A stretch of 64,000 bases of DNA, from the NCBI RefSeq assembly GCF_900458815.1, contig NZ_UHDZ01000001.1, positions 1,798,001 to 1,862,000 of the forward strand. Direction: 5' to 3'. This document shows, one piece after another, positions 55,429-63,946 of the stretch; within the stretch, counting starts at the first letter, position 1; every line of letters starts with the position of its first letter. Source of the stretch: Staphylococcus saccharolyticus (GTDB taxonomy: Bacteria; Bacillota; Bacilli; Staphylococcales; Staphylococcaceae). The position numbers and the translations under genes are program-made. Below the pieces are notes generated by a model. The model searched no databases. It was not told where the DNA came from and saw nothing but the letters and a program-made list of their open reading frames with translations.

Positions 55429-56190
55429 CTATTCAGCTGCACCAAATTCTTCTTTAATCCACTCGTAACCTTCTTCTTCAAGACGTTTAGCTAGTTCTGG
55501 ACCACCAGATTTAACTACTTTACCACCATACATCACATGTACTTTATCAGGAGTAATATAGTTTAACAGACGTTGATAGTGCGTAATCATCAATGTACCG
55601 AAATCGTCTCCACGCATTTGATTAATACCTTTAGATACTACTTTCAGTGCGTCTATATCTAATCCTGAGTCAATTTCGTCTAAAATTGCGAACTTAGGTT
55701 CTAACATCATTAATTGTAAGATTTCATTACGTTTTTTCTCCCCACCAGAGAAACCTTCATTTAAATAACGTTGAGCCATATTTTGATCTATATCTAAGAA
55801 ATCCATTTGTTTATCTAATTTCTTGATAAATTGCATTAGGTTTATTTCTTGCCCTTCTTCACGTTTAGCATTGATTGCTGAACGCATGAAGTCTGCATTT
55901 GTTACCCCAGTAATTTCTGAAGGATACTGCATTGCAAGGAATAAACCTGCTTTCGCTCTTTCATCAACGTCTAATTCTAAAATATTTACGCCATCTAATA
56001 ATACTTCACCTTGTGTAACTTCGTATGTTGGATGTCCCATAATTGCAGAAGATAATGTTGATTTACCAGTACCATTAGGACCCATAATTGCGTGTATTTC
56101 TCCTGTATTAACAGTTAAATTAACACCTTTTAAAATATCTTTATCCTCAATAGACACATGTAGGTCCTTAATTTCTAATGTTGATGACAT
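55429..56190 (-). CDS. sufC: Fe-S cluster assembly ATPase SufC
   Basis: This ABC-type ATPase of the SufBCD complex has 253 residues. Walker A is GPNGTGKST (residues 38-46), the signature is FSGGEKKR, and Walker B is [12 protein letters not shown]. It is the first gene of the operon, preceded by a gap of 322 bases that contains a cre-like site and a weak promoter. Confidence 0.96.
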   Translation of the reverse strand: MSSTLEIKDLHVSIEDKDILKGVNLTVNTGEIHAIMGPNGTGKSTLSSAIMGHPTYEVTQGEVLLDGVNILELDVDERAKAGLFLAMQYPSEITGVTNADFMRSAINAKREEGQEINLMQFIKKLDKQMDFLDIDQNMAQRYLNEGFSGGEKKRNEILQLMMLEPKFAILDEIDSGLDIDALKVVSKGINQMRGDDFGTLMITHYQRLLNYITPDKVHVMYGGKVVKSGGPELAKRLEEEGYEWIKEEFGAAE

Positions 56191-56229
56191 TTATATTCCC
56201 TCCGTAAAATATAAAGTTTTCTTAACTAG

Positions 56230-56256
56230 TTTATAATAATTTTAATCTATAGTCAA
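56230..56256 (-). promoter_or_regulatory. Possible sufC promoter
   Basis: On the minus strand TTGACT (56251-56256) and TATAAA (56230-56235) are separated by 15 bases, a short spacer. It lies 40-65 bases upstream of the sufC start. Confidence 0.35.
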
Positions 56257-56361
56257 AAAGACTCAGCGAATTTCAATTCTCTTCATTATAACGTACTTAG
56301 TCTTCAATATAAACTTTTTAAACTGCTTTTTTAGATTAATTCTTTAAATAAAATTATTTTT

Positions 56362-56375
56362 ATCAAACGCTTTCA
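56362..56375. promoter_or_regulatory. cre-like site between sufC and popT
   Basis: On the minus strand TGAAAGCGTTTGAT matches the cre consensus TGWAARCGYTWNCW at 13 of 14 positions. It lies in the divergent gap, so CcpA could act on either side. Confidence 0.45.
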
Positions 56376-56512
56376 TTGAGATTAAATGATAAAGAAACGT
56401 TCGATTTCTCAATAGCCAATTTTTAGACATATTAGTTAAATCATGACCGCAACTTCCATTTTTATGATATGACACACTTTAACCTTTAAATCATTTTTGA
56501 AAGGAGCCACAC

Positions 56513-57377
56513 ATGAACAATTTAAAATGGATTAATATCCTTAAGGGTTTTGCAATGGGAACCAGCGACCTAGTGCCTGGTGTAAGTGGTGGCACTATTG
56601 CTTTACTACTTGGCATTTATGATAAATTTATTAGTTCAATGAGTGGACTATTCTCTAAACGCTTTTGGACTAGCTTTAAATTTTTACTTCCTATATTGAA
56701 TAGGAATGATAATAGCAATAAGTATATTAAGCAATTTATTCAATTATTTACTCAGCAATCACAATATACCTACTATGTTTTTCTTTACGGGTCATATTAT
56801 TGGAATTATTCCATATCTATTAAATATTTCTAATTTCAAACAAACTTTTGAGTTGAAATATTATTTAATGGTCTTTATTGGTATTGCCATTATTGTAATT
56901 TTTACATTGCTCAATCATAGAGATAAACATTCTGGTGAGACACTATCTTTATCTTTCGGTCTTATTATTAAATATTATTTAGCTGGAATATGTGCTTCAA
57001 GTGCAATGTTATTGCCAAGTATATCAGGATCATTTATGTTATTAGTTTTTGGGGCATACGGTACCATTATGTTTGCACTTTCCGAGCTTGTTCAACTTAA
57101 TTTCAAAGCATTACCAATTATTTTCATCATTGGTTTAGGCATTCTTACAGGATTCATGATTTCTAGTCGCTTAATTAAATATTTCTTGCAACATCATACC
57201 ATTATGACTTTGGCATTAATTATTGGTTTTGTTATTGGAGCTATATGCAATTTTCCCTGGAATTCCCACCAATGCCTTTCAATGGTTAATATCATATCCC
57301 TTACACTAATAATTGGTTTTATAGTCAGTTATATACTTGGTAAGATTACCGATCGTAATGAAAATAAATCAATTTAA
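56513..57377 (+). pseudogene. DUF368 (PopT-type) membrane protein with a frameshift
   Basis: The ATG at 56513 follows GAAAGGAGC and starts MNNLKWINILKGFAMGTSDL, then VPGVSGGTIALLLGIYDKFI, the DUF368 signature. One A too many near 56699-56700 shifts the frame. With it removed, PILIGMIIAISILSNLFNYLL continues through SAMLLPSISGSFMLLVFGAYG to a TAA at 57377, which gives about 287 codons. DUF368 members such as PopT of S. aureus recycle undecaprenyl phosphate. The gene is divergent from the suf operon. Confidence 0.85.
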
Positions 57378-57389
57378 ACCACATAAATT

Positions 57390-57424
57390 AAGCCCTCAAG
57401 TACGATTTTGTACGTGAGAGCTTA
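57390..57424. terminator. Probable terminator between convergent genes
   Basis: AGCCCTCAAGTAC and GTACGTGAGAGCTT can pair with internal mismatches. It lies between popT and csbD. The stem is imperfect and the T-tail short. Confidence 0.45.
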
Positions 57425-57444
57425 TATTGTTCAAAGCATGAAAA

Positions 57445-57636
57445 TTAGTCGCCTTTATTACCTTTAAATTTATCAATAACATCGTTAGCTTTTTCTTTAA
57501 CGTTATCTACTGCTTCTTTAGCTTTACCAGATGCTTTGTCACCTTTACCTTCTTTTTCTAAATCTTTATTATCAGTAGCATTCCCTACAGTTTCTTTAAT
57601 ATTACCTTTAGCTTGTTCAAATTTATCTTCAGCCAA
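57445..57636 (-). CDS. csbD: CsbD-like stress protein
   Basis: This 63-residue hydrophilic protein has the CsbD motif [19 protein letters not shown] and a low-complexity tail of Lys, Glu, Asp and Asn. Its molecular role is unknown. In Bacillus csbD is controlled by the general stress factor SigB. Here a good SigB-type promoter lies upstream. Translation starts at TTG after AAGGAGG. Confidence 0.88.
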   Translation of the reverse strand: MAEDKFEQAKGNIKETVGNATDNKDLEKEGKGDKASGKAKEAVDNVKEKANDVIDKFKGNKGD

Positions 57637-57671
57637 TGTAATTCCTCCTTAATTCTTAACTTAGTCTTTAA

Positions 57672-57696
57672 ATACCCCGCATATTTGTTATTAAAC
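57672..57696 (-). promoter_or_regulatory. SigB-type promoter of csbD
   Basis: On the minus strand GTTTAA (57691-57696) and GGGTAT (57672-57677) are separated by 13 bases. This matches the SigB consensus GTTTAA-N12-15-GGGTAT exactly. It lies about 35 bases upstream of the csbD start. Confidence 0.8.
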
Positions 57697-57809
57697 ATTC
57701 CTATAGAAAATAATTTATATATAACTAAAAATATGCCTATCTTTTATTTTTATTCATCCACACCAATATTATAATAAAGTTAAATTATGCATTTATTAAT
57801 TTTAAAGCT

Positions 57810-57950
57810 ATGACTGAAAATGGTCTCAATAAAAAAGTAAATCGATTTTTGAAAGATCATCCGTATATTGAAATATTAAAATTTGACTACCAAAATAAGT
57901 ACAATGGAATGGGTGTAGGCATTCTATATAGAGGCACACTAACAAAATAA
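57810..57950 (+). CDS. Small ORF or remnant resembling Cse60-type proteins
   Basis: Forty-six codons, MTENGLNKKVNRFLKDHPYI followed by EILKFDYQNKYN, end at TAA. The pattern of a helix plus IEILKF-YQ strands recalls small Cse60-like proteins. Five or more codons upstream in the same frame (YAFINFKA) extend the similarity but lack a start codon. No ribosome binding site is visible. It may be a leaderless gene or a remnant. Confidence 0.35.
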   Translation: MTENGLNKKVNRFLKDHPYIEILKFDYQNKYNGMGVGILYRGTLTK

Positions 57951-57999
57951 TAAAAATGCTTCAAAATCTATTGTGAAATTATAATTTTAAAATTTAAAT

Positions 58000-58041
58000 A
58001 GCCCGTACTAATGATGATTACTATCATTCATTTTACGGGCT
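58000..58041 (-). terminator. Intrinsic terminator after metQ
   Basis: AGCCCGTA pairs with TACGGGCT and an inner AATGAT/ATCATT adds to the stem. The minus-strand tail is ATTTAAATTTT. It lies 33 bases beyond the metQ stop. Confidence 0.75.
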
Positions 58042-58073
58042 TTAGCATAAGTAATATTACTGGTTTCTATAAA

Positions 58074-58883
58074 TTATTTAGCTGGTATAACTGCACCATC
58101 ATATTTATCTTTAATGTAGTCTTGAATGTCTTTAGATTGTAGAACTTCCATTAAAACCTTGATTTTTTTGTCATCTTTATGTCCTTTTTGAACTGCAATT
58201 AAGTTAGCATAAGGATTACCTTTAGGTGATTCTAATGCAATTGAGTCTTTCTTAGGACTTAGTTTTTGATCAATTGCATAGTTAGAATTAATGATAACTG
58301 CATCAGCATCTTGGTTTTGATAAATTTTCGGTAAATATTCTGCTGATTGTTTATTATCAAATTTAATATCTTTTTTGTTTTCGGTAATGTCACTGAATTT
58401 TGCATCTTCAATTTTAACGCCCTTTTTTAGTTTAATTAAGCCTTCGTCTACGAAGAATTTTAAGAAACGTCCTTGTTCAGCAGGGTTATTTGATACATAT
58501 ACTGTGTCACCTTTTGGCAAATGTTTTAGGCTTTTATACTTTTTAGAATAAACTGACATCGGTTCTAATTCTACATTTCCTGCAGATTCAATTTTATAAG
58601 CCTTTTCTTTACTCTCAGTGTCTAAATATGGTGTATGTTGGAAGAAGTTAGCATCGATTTCACCTTTATCTAACAATTTATTTGGTATAGTGTAATCGTT
58701 AATTGTTTTAATTTTTAAATCATATCCTTTTTTCTCTAGTAAAGGCTTAGCTTTTTCAAAAATTTCAGCGTGAGGCGCTGGTGATGCACCTACTGTTATC
58801 GTTTTGTTCTTGTCGCCACCACCACAAGCAGCTAATGCAACTGTTAATGCTAAGACTAAAATAATTCCAAATAATTTTTTCAT
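58074..58883 (-). CDS. metQ: Methionine ABC transporter substrate-binding lipoprotein
   Basis: This 269-residue lipoprotein has a signal peptide ending in the lipobox LAAC (Cys20). The NlpA/MetQ domain has VGASPAPHAEIFE, the acidic pocket region FFQHTPYL and AVIINSNYAID. It binds methionine outside the membrane for the MetNP transporter. It follows the broken permease gene. Confidence 0.93.
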   Translation of the reverse strand: MKKLFGIILVLALTVALAACGGGDKNKTITVGASPAPHAEIFEKAKPLLEKKGYDLKIKTINDYTIPNKLLDKGEIDANFFQHTPYLDTESKEKAYKIESAGNVELEPMSVYSKKYKSLKHLPKGDTVYVSNNPAEQGRFLKFFVDEGLIKLKKGVKIEDAKFSDITENKKDIKFDNKQSAEYLPKIYQNQDADAVIINSNYAIDQKLSPKKDSIALESPKGNPYANLIAVQKGHKDDKKIKVLMEVLQSKDIQDYIKDKYDGAVIPAK

Positions 58884-58903
58884 AAAGCATGGTCCCCTTT
58901 TCT

Positions 58904-59597
58904 TTATCGTTTATCAATTTTATTTGTAATCCAATCCCCAAGGAATTGAATTATAAATACAATAATCAAGGTGAATACCGTAGAAACTAAGATGACGTCG
59001 TTTTGGTTTCGTGTAAATCCTGTTAGATATGCTAAGTTGCCTAACCCACCAGCACCTATAACGCCTGCAATAGCTGTTGAACCGACTAATGCAATGGCAG
59101 TAACCGTAATACCAGAAACTAACGCTGGCATAGCTTCCGGGAGTAAAACTTTTCTTACAACTGTCCAAGTGTTGGCTCCTATTGACCATGCAGCTTCAAT
59201 CACGCCTTTATCTATTTCTTTAAATGCAATCTCAACCAATCTAGCATAAAATGGCGCAGCACCTATGATAAGAGCTGGTAGTGCTCCAGTAGGTCCGCTT
59301 ATTGTTCCTAATAGCACTCGTAAATGGTATAAGTAATAAGATTAAAATAATAAAAGGAATCGCTCTAAATAAATTGACTATAAATGAAACAATTGTATAA
59401 AAGACCTTCGCAGCTACAGAATCACTCTTAGCCGATAAAAAGAGTAATACTCCTAAAATCAATCCAAAAATAAAGGCGAAAAATGTAGAAACAACAGTCA
59501 TATAAAGTGTTTCTAATATAGCTTGCCACACCTCAGGCCATTGAACGTTAGGCATTATAAACATTTCATGAAATATTTCGCTATATGATTTACCCAT
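58904..59597 (-). pseudogene. metP: Methionine ABC transporter permease with a 2-base deletion
   Basis: The ATG at 59597 starts [20 protein letters not shown] and encodes the N-terminal membrane part up to LLLIPFTS. The frame then breaks near 59314-59318. The downstream frame resumes LLGTISGPTGALPALIIGA. Loss of two bases from a GTGTG run, which in relatives encodes the valine of FTSVL, would explain it. The permease signature EAAWSIGANTWTVVRKVLLPEAMPAL is intact but out of frame with the start. It lies between metN and metQ. Confidence 0.85.
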
Positions 59598-60615
59598 GTC
59601 TCAACACCTCCACATTCACGTGTTGGTCATGTAAATCATTTTTAAATTGATTAAAACACTCTATATTAATGTGTGGAATATGAATCACTAAAAAACCTAA
59701 CGAGCCATTTTTAGTATTCTTAGTATCAGCTTCAAGGATGTTAAAGTCAATATGATGCATTTTTGTTATATATGAAATGATAGGTTGTGTCACATTATTG
59801 CCAGTAAAGTTTAATCTTACTATGTAAGCATCTTTACCTAATGGTTCTAATTCGTCTAATGATTCCTCAAAATTATCATTTAAATCATCTTTAACAAATC
59901 GTTGAGTCACTTCATGTTGAGGATTTTCAAATACCTTACTAACTTTACCTTGTTCAATGACTTTACCACTCTCCATTACAGCTACTTCATCACAAATTCG
60001 CCTAATCACATGCATTTCATGTGTGATTAAAACGATAGTAAGATTTTGTTGTTCTCTAACCTTTAGCAATAAATCAAGAATTTCATCTGTAGTCTGTGGA
60101 TCTAATGCACTCGTAGCTTCATCACATAATAGAACATCCGGGTTGTTCGTTAAAGCCCTAGCTATTCCGACACGTTGCTTTTGTCCACCTGACAATTCAG
60201 AAGGATAAGCATTTTCACGCCCTTTAAGACCTACAAGTTCTATTAACTCAAGTGCTTTTTGTTTAGCAGTCCCACTAGGTACACCTGCAATCTCTAGTGG
60301 GAACGTAATGTTTTTCATTACATTTCTAGACCATAATAAGTTGAAATGTTGGAAAATCATACTTACTTTTTGACGTTTTCTACGTAACTCTGACTTAGAT
60401 AATTGACTAATATTGTCTCCATCTATAATGATATCTCCAGATTTTGGAGTTTCTAAATTGTTAAACATTCTAATTAGCGTGCTCTTACCAGCACCAGAGA
60501 AACCAATAACGCCAAAAATTGAGCCTGATTCAATATTTAAATCAATGTGATCAACAGCGAGAACATCTTTGTTCTTCGTGTGATATCGTTTAACAATTTG
60601 ATTTAACTCAATCAC
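59590..60615 (-). CDS. metN: Methionine ABC transporter ATP-binding protein
   Basis: This 341-residue ATPase has Walker [10 protein letters not shown], signature LSGGQKQR and Walker [13 protein letters not shown] in the ABC domain (residues 1-240). The NIL domain at the C-terminus (from about residue 265) senses intracellular methionine in homologues. It overlaps metP by eight bases. It is preceded by a SAM-I riboswitch. Confidence 0.94.
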   Translation of the reverse strand: MIELNQIVKRYHTKNKDVLAVDHIDLNIESGSIFGVIGFSGAGKSTLIRMFNNLETPKSGDIIIDGDNISQLSKSELRRKRQKVSMIFQHFNLLWSRNVMKNITFPLEIAGVPSGTAKQKALELIELVGLKGRENAYPSELSGGQKQRVGIARALTNNPDVLLCDEATSALDPQTTDEILDLLLKVREQQNLTIVLITHEMHVIRRICDEVAVMESGKVIEQGKVSKVFENPQHEVTQRFVKDDLNDNFEESLDELEPLGKDAYIVRLNFTGNNVTQPIISYITKMHHIDFNILEADTKNTKNGSLGFLVIHIPHINIECFNQFKNDLHDQHVNVEVLRHG

Positions 60616-60649
60616 GTTAATAGCCTCCTTAATGTTGCTTAAATAAAAT

Positions 60650-60820
60650 TAAAAAAATGCTTTCTCAATCTTTAGAAAATTTGAGAAAGCATTAGTCATA
60701 TATTCTTTCTCTCATCTTCTAAAGTTTAAAGTTAAACTTTATGTGAATTGGCACCATTTCTATATCAGACGGTTGCCGGGCTTCATAGGGCACATCCCTC
60801 CACCTCTCTTGATAAGAGTT
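60650..60820 (-). ncRNA. SAM-I riboswitch (S-box) of metNPQ
   Basis: The minus strand begins CTCTTATCAAGAGAGGTGG, then GGGATGTGCCCTATGAAGCC and CGGCAACC, the conserved S-box core. It ends in a strong intrinsic terminator (AATGCTTTCTCAA pairing with TTGAGAAAGCATT, 60657-60693) followed by TTTTTTT. SAM binding favours the terminator and turns off the transporter genes. The metN start lies about 40 bases beyond. Confidence 0.95.
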
Positions 60821-60843
60821 TACGCATCATTTAATTTGTTTTA

Positions 60844-60872
60844 ATCCTACCACCGTGCTAAAGTTTCGTCAA
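60844..60872 (-). promoter_or_regulatory. Promoter of the riboswitch-metNPQ unit
   Basis: On the minus strand TTGACG (60867-60872) and TAGGAT (60844-60849) are separated by exactly 17 bases. The S-box starts about 25 bases downstream. Confidence 0.7.
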
Positions 60873-60875
60873 TAA

Positions 60876-61172
60876 TTATTTTAAATTTTCTAACAAATAA
60901 GGTACTGATTGAAATGCATAAATTCTCTTCAGCTCTGTATCCCTATTGATAACTAACAAAACGGGTACTGACATTATTTCTTTTTCTTTACTCCATTCAG
61001 GATGAAAATTAAGATTAACTTTTATTACAGGTAAGCGTACAATTTCATTAGCAATGTCTAACATCTTTTCAGACATTTTACATGTACCACACATAGGTGT
61101 GTAACCAAAAATGAGATATTTATCTTTGTTGAAATTTTCTGTTATATCTTTAAGATCTTTAGATCTATTCAT
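60876..61172 (-). CDS. Thioredoxin-like protein (YusE-like)
   Basis: This 98-residue thioredoxin-fold protein has a CGTC active site at residues 28-31 (TPMCGTCK) and the cis-proline segment MSVPVLLV. It lacks extra domains and has no signal peptide. In Bacillus yusE and yusF are neighbours, and this gene overlaps the toprim gene by eight bases. The substrate is unknown. Confidence 0.85.
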   Translation of the reverse strand: MNRSKDLKDITENFNKDKYLIFGYTPMCGTCKMSEKMLDIANEIVRLPVIKVNLNFHPEWSKEKEIMSVPVLLVINRDTELKRIYAFQSVPYLLENLK

Positions 61173-61551
61173 TAACTAAAATTAACCTTTCAGTGTTTAA
61201 ATTAGGCATAAGATTCTTCTCTTTACGAACAGTAAAACCATATCTATTCAGAACATTAGCTAAATAATTTTTTGGACATTTTGCTACTTCGCAATATGTT
61301 TTATCAACATATATGTGTTCGCTTTCGCTTAAATATCTTTTAAACCATTTTCTAATTTTCTCTCCTTCGTCATCAGAATCTGCAAGAACATAAACTTGTT
61401 TACCATAAAGTGATTCTATCATATTGTCAATCTTATCTATACTCATTGTGCCATGGGTACAAATAATACTAACGGGTTCAGCGATAACTTGTTGTACTCT
61501 TTTCTTATCCGATTTACCTTCAACAATGATTACTTTATTTACAATAGTCAT
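61165..61551 (-). CDS. Toprim-domain protein (YusF-like)
   Basis: This 128-residue protein is a single toprim domain, with the catalytic-type Glu in IIVEGKSDKKRV and the DxD motif in VLADSDDEGEKIRKWF. It is similar to small nucleases of the OLD/M5 type but has no other domain. I chose the ATG at 61551 because AAGGTGG lies upstream. Its function is unknown. It pairs with the thioredoxin-like gene. Confidence 0.82.
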   Translation of the reverse strand: MTIVNKVIIVEGKSDKKRVQQVIAEPVSIICTHGTMSIDKIDNMIESLYGKQVYVLADSDDEGEKIRKWFKRYLSESEHIYVDKTYCEVAKCPKNYLANVLNRYGFTVRKEKNLMPNLNTERLILVNE

Positions 61552-61624
61552 GTCAATCCACCTTCTAAGCGTCGATAGAACTGTCACTTACATAATTCAC
61601 AGAATCCCAAAAAACTAAACATTA

Positions 61625-61677
61625 AGTGACACTGCAATTTTTAATTGCTAGTGTCACTGATGCATGAGCTTAGCTCA
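61625..61677. other. Two adjacent hairpins between gcvH and the toprim gene
   Basis: AGTGACACT (61625-61633) and AGTGTCACT (61650-61658), with inner GCAATT/AATTGC, form a long near-perfect hairpin. A second short one (TGAGCTTAGCTCA, 61665-61677) lies beside it. On the minus strand a weak T-rich stretch follows the larger hairpin. It could be a second terminator, an attenuator or an operator. The rest of the 61588-61866 gap has nothing I recognise. Confidence 0.45.
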
Positions 61678-61870
61678 AGCGTTCCACAATTCACTACAAT
61701 TTTTAACCATTAATATCAATCAATACTCTGCTAGTAATGATTTAAATTTTAGTTTCATATGTAATTGATATACTTTTACTATTGTTGTTTATTTAAAAGA
61801 ACTCATTTAATGTTCTGCTATAATCCTGAGATGATTACTTCAACAGTTTTAACTTACAACCCTTGTAAAA

Positions 61871-61902
61871 AAACTCCTTGATTTTGTATAATCGAGGAGT
61901 TT
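61871..61902 (-). terminator. Intrinsic terminator after gcvH
   Basis: AAACTCCTTGAT pairs with ATCGAGGAGTTT with one mismatch around an 8-base loop. The minus strand continues TTTTTTTACAAG. It begins seven bases beyond the gcvH stop. Confidence 0.85.
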
Positions 61903-61909
61903 AAACGTA

Positions 61910-62290
61910 CTATTCACCAATCATTTCTGAGTATTGATCCGCTGATAATAATTCTTGTAATTGACTTTCATCGTTTATTTCTATTTTAACCATCCATGCT
62001 TTTTCATATGGTGATTCATTAACAAATTCAGGACTATCTTCTAACTCTTCATTCACTTCGATGATTTTACCTGAAATTGGTGCATATAACTCTGACACAG
62101 TTTTAACTGATTCAACACTACCGAAAGTGTCACCTTCATTTAATTCATCATCTGTTTCAGGTAACTCAACAAATACGATATCACCTAATTCATTCTGAGC
62201 ATGTTCCGTAATACCAATAGTTGCTACGTTATCTTCAACTTTAACCCATTCATGTTCTTTAGAATACTTAAATTCGCTCGGTACTGCCAC
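61910..62290 (-). CDS. gcvH: Glycine cleavage system H protein
   Basis: This 126-residue carrier of the lipoyl arm has the attachment lysine at K63 in [13 protein letters not shown]. It shuttles intermediates between glycine cleavage enzymes, and in Firmicutes it also serves in lipoyl relay to 2-oxoacid dehydrogenases. LipA acts on it. Translation starts at GTG after AGGAGGGG. Confidence 0.95.
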   Translation of the reverse strand: MAVPSEFKYSKEHEWVKVEDNVATIGITEHAQNELGDIVFVELPETDDELNEGDTFGSVESVKTVSELYAPISGKIIEVNEELEDSPEFVNESPYEKAWMVKIEINDESQLQELLSADQYSEMIGE

Positions 62291-62462
62291 GAGAATCCCC
62301 TCCTAATTATTTAATTACAATTTAATGATGCCACACTGAAATTATTCATTCAACTATTATCTAAAAGATAATGTTAATTAAAATTCGTGTTTAAGTTTAT
62401 AAAACATCATTTTCACTAATAATTTACTATTAATGTTCACTTTTTAAGACAAAGCAATAAAA

Positions 62463-62816
62463 TTACAACCAATGCTGTTTATAATCGTCCTCTTTAAAAC
62501 CTAAAGTGATATCATCTCCAGAGATAACTAATGGACGTTTTACCAACATTCCGTCAGATGCTAATAATTCTAATTTTTCATCATCTGACATATTTTTAAG
62601 CTTATCTTTTAATTTTAATTCACGATACTTCGCACCATGTGTATTAAACAATTTGCTAATTTCTACATCTGTTTTGTCGATGATTTCTTCAAATTCTTTT
62701 TTAGTTGGTGTGTGTTGAACAATATCAATTGGTTCATAACTCACACCATATTCATCTAAAAATTTAGCGGCTTTCTTACAAGTCGTACAATTTGAATATT
62801 GATAAAATTTGATCAT
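62463..62816 (-). CDS. Spx/ArsC-family protein (YusI-like)
   Basis: This 117-residue protein of the ArsC/Spx/MgsR fold has a redox CxxC at residues 10-13 (SNCTTCKK) and a VKRPLVISGDDITLGF segment near the C-terminus. It is not Spx itself, since Spx carries CTSC at a similar place and a different C-terminus. Its role is unknown. The start follows AGAAGGAGG. Confidence 0.85.
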   Translation of the reverse strand: MIKFYQYSNCTTCKKAAKFLDEYGVSYEPIDIVQHTPTKKEFEEIIDKTDVEISKLFNTHGAKYRELKLKDKLKNMSDDEKLELLASDGMLVKRPLVISGDDITLGFKEDDYKQHWL

Positions 62817-62961
62817 TCGTTATATTACCTCCTTCTCTATATTAACTCAAATATACCATGTTCTTAGATAGAACGCTTTAGTTTTTAGGCTAATATTTTT
62901 ATTAAAAAGATAACATTAGTTATAATAAATTTACTAAATCTTAGAAAAGGAGCATAAAACT

Positions 62962-63288
62962 ATGCAAAATATTCATAAAACTGAAGAGTTTGATTCTATT
63001 CTTAATAGTCAAGAACCTGTCATCGTGAAATTTGAAGCTGATTGGTGTCCAGATTGTAAAGCAATGGATATGTGGATTACTCCGATTGTAGAGAAATTTA
63101 ATAATTATAATTGGTATGTTGTGGATCGTGATGAACTTGAAGAGACCACAACTAAAAACAATGTAATGGGTATCCCTAGTATTCTAATATTTAAAAATAG
63201 TAAAAAATTGGCACATCTTCACTCAGCAAATGCTAAAACACCTGACCAAGTTGAATCATTTTTAGATGAGAATTTGACTTTGAAATAA
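62962..63288 (+). CDS. Thioredoxin-like protein
   Basis: This 108-residue thioredoxin-family protein has the active site WCPDC (residues 28-32) and the cis-Pro segment MGIPSILIF. The CPDC motif differs from the CGPC of major thioredoxin, so another substrate is likely. The ATG follows AAAAGGAGC. It is divergent from the Spx/ArsC-like gene. Confidence 0.88.
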   Translation: MQNIHKTEEFDSILNSQEPVIVKFEADWCPDCKAMDMWITPIVEKFNNYNWYVVDRDELEETTTKNNVMGIPSILIFKNSKKLAHLHSANAKTPDQVESFLDENLTLK

Positions 63289-63291
63289 AAT

Positions 63292-63331
63292 AAGCTTCCA
63301 CCTTATAGTGCAAATGATAGAGGGGAAGCTT
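63292..63331. terminator. Hairpin between convergent thioredoxin-like and nitroreductase genes
   Basis: AAGCTTCC and GGAAGCTT form an 8-bp stem around a 24-base loop just after the thioredoxin stop. The T-tail is short. Confidence 0.5.
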
Positions 63332-63363
63332 GTTGATTATAATCACTCTTAATCATGGAAGTG

Positions 63364-63906
63364 TTATTCAAACTCAGTAATTAGATTTTTATTTTTACGT
63401 TGAGCTTTTGTAGGCACAACTTCTAAATCTGTTAAGTACAAAAAACCTGCTAGAATCTCATTATCTTTAACACCTAAAGCTTTACGTACTTTGGGTTCAA
63501 AAATATACTGTGGTGATTTCCAACATGTGCCTATACCTGCTTCATATAAAAGCAACATTAAATTTTGAGTAAATGCCCCGAATGCGAAATAATTTTCACA
63601 ACTTTGTCGTTGTCTTGGATCATCTTTTAAAATGAGTAATAACATTCCACCTAAATTTGTTACTGCATTGTAATGATCCTCACGCTTCTCTGGACTATCT
63701 GGAAATGCAAATCTTGTTATATCTTGACTAAAATCACCGAGTTTATCTTTTGCAATATGAACCACACGCCATGGTTCTCTCATCCCATGATTTGGAGCGT
63801 CTGTAGCTTTTTCAATAGCATCATACAATGCCTTATCGTCAATGGCCATTTCATGTTTAAACTTCTTGATACTTCGACGACTAGATATCGCTTCTTGTAA
63901 TTCCAC
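63364..63906 (-). CDS. Nitroreductase family protein
   Basis: This 180-residue FMN-dependent enzyme has the family start ISSRRSIKKF and the segments DAPNHGMREPWRVVHI and LLLYEAGIGTCWKSP. It reduces nitro compounds or related electron acceptors with NAD(P)H, and its physiological substrate is unknown. A Fur-type box lies 26 bases upstream of the start codon. Confidence 0.85.
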   Translation of the reverse strand: MELQEAISSRRSIKKFKHEMAIDDKALYDAIEKATDAPNHGMREPWRVVHIAKDKLGDFSQDITRFAFPDSPEKREDHYNAVTNLGGMLLLILKDDPRQRQSCENYFAFGAFTQNLMLLLYEAGIGTCWKSPQYIFEPKVRKALGVKDNEILAGFLYLTDLEVVPTKAQRKNKNLITEFE

Positions 63907-63931
63907 TTTAATTCGCTCCCTTCATGTACGT

Positions 63932-63946
63932 TGATAACAATTATCA
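63932..63946. promoter_or_regulatory. Fur box upstream of the nitroreductase
   Basis: TGATAACAATTATCA matches the 7-1-7 Fur motif TGATAATNATTATCA with a single mismatch. A second AT-rich half (AATTATAATTG) follows, which also resembles a PerR site. It may act on the nitroreductase or on a gene beyond the right edge. Confidence 0.6.

Noticed and set aside
62463..62816. The ArsC-like gene as an arsenate reductase or as spx.
   Set aside because: It has a CTTC redox motif and a YusI-like context, there is no ars operon nearby, and its C-terminus differs from Spx.
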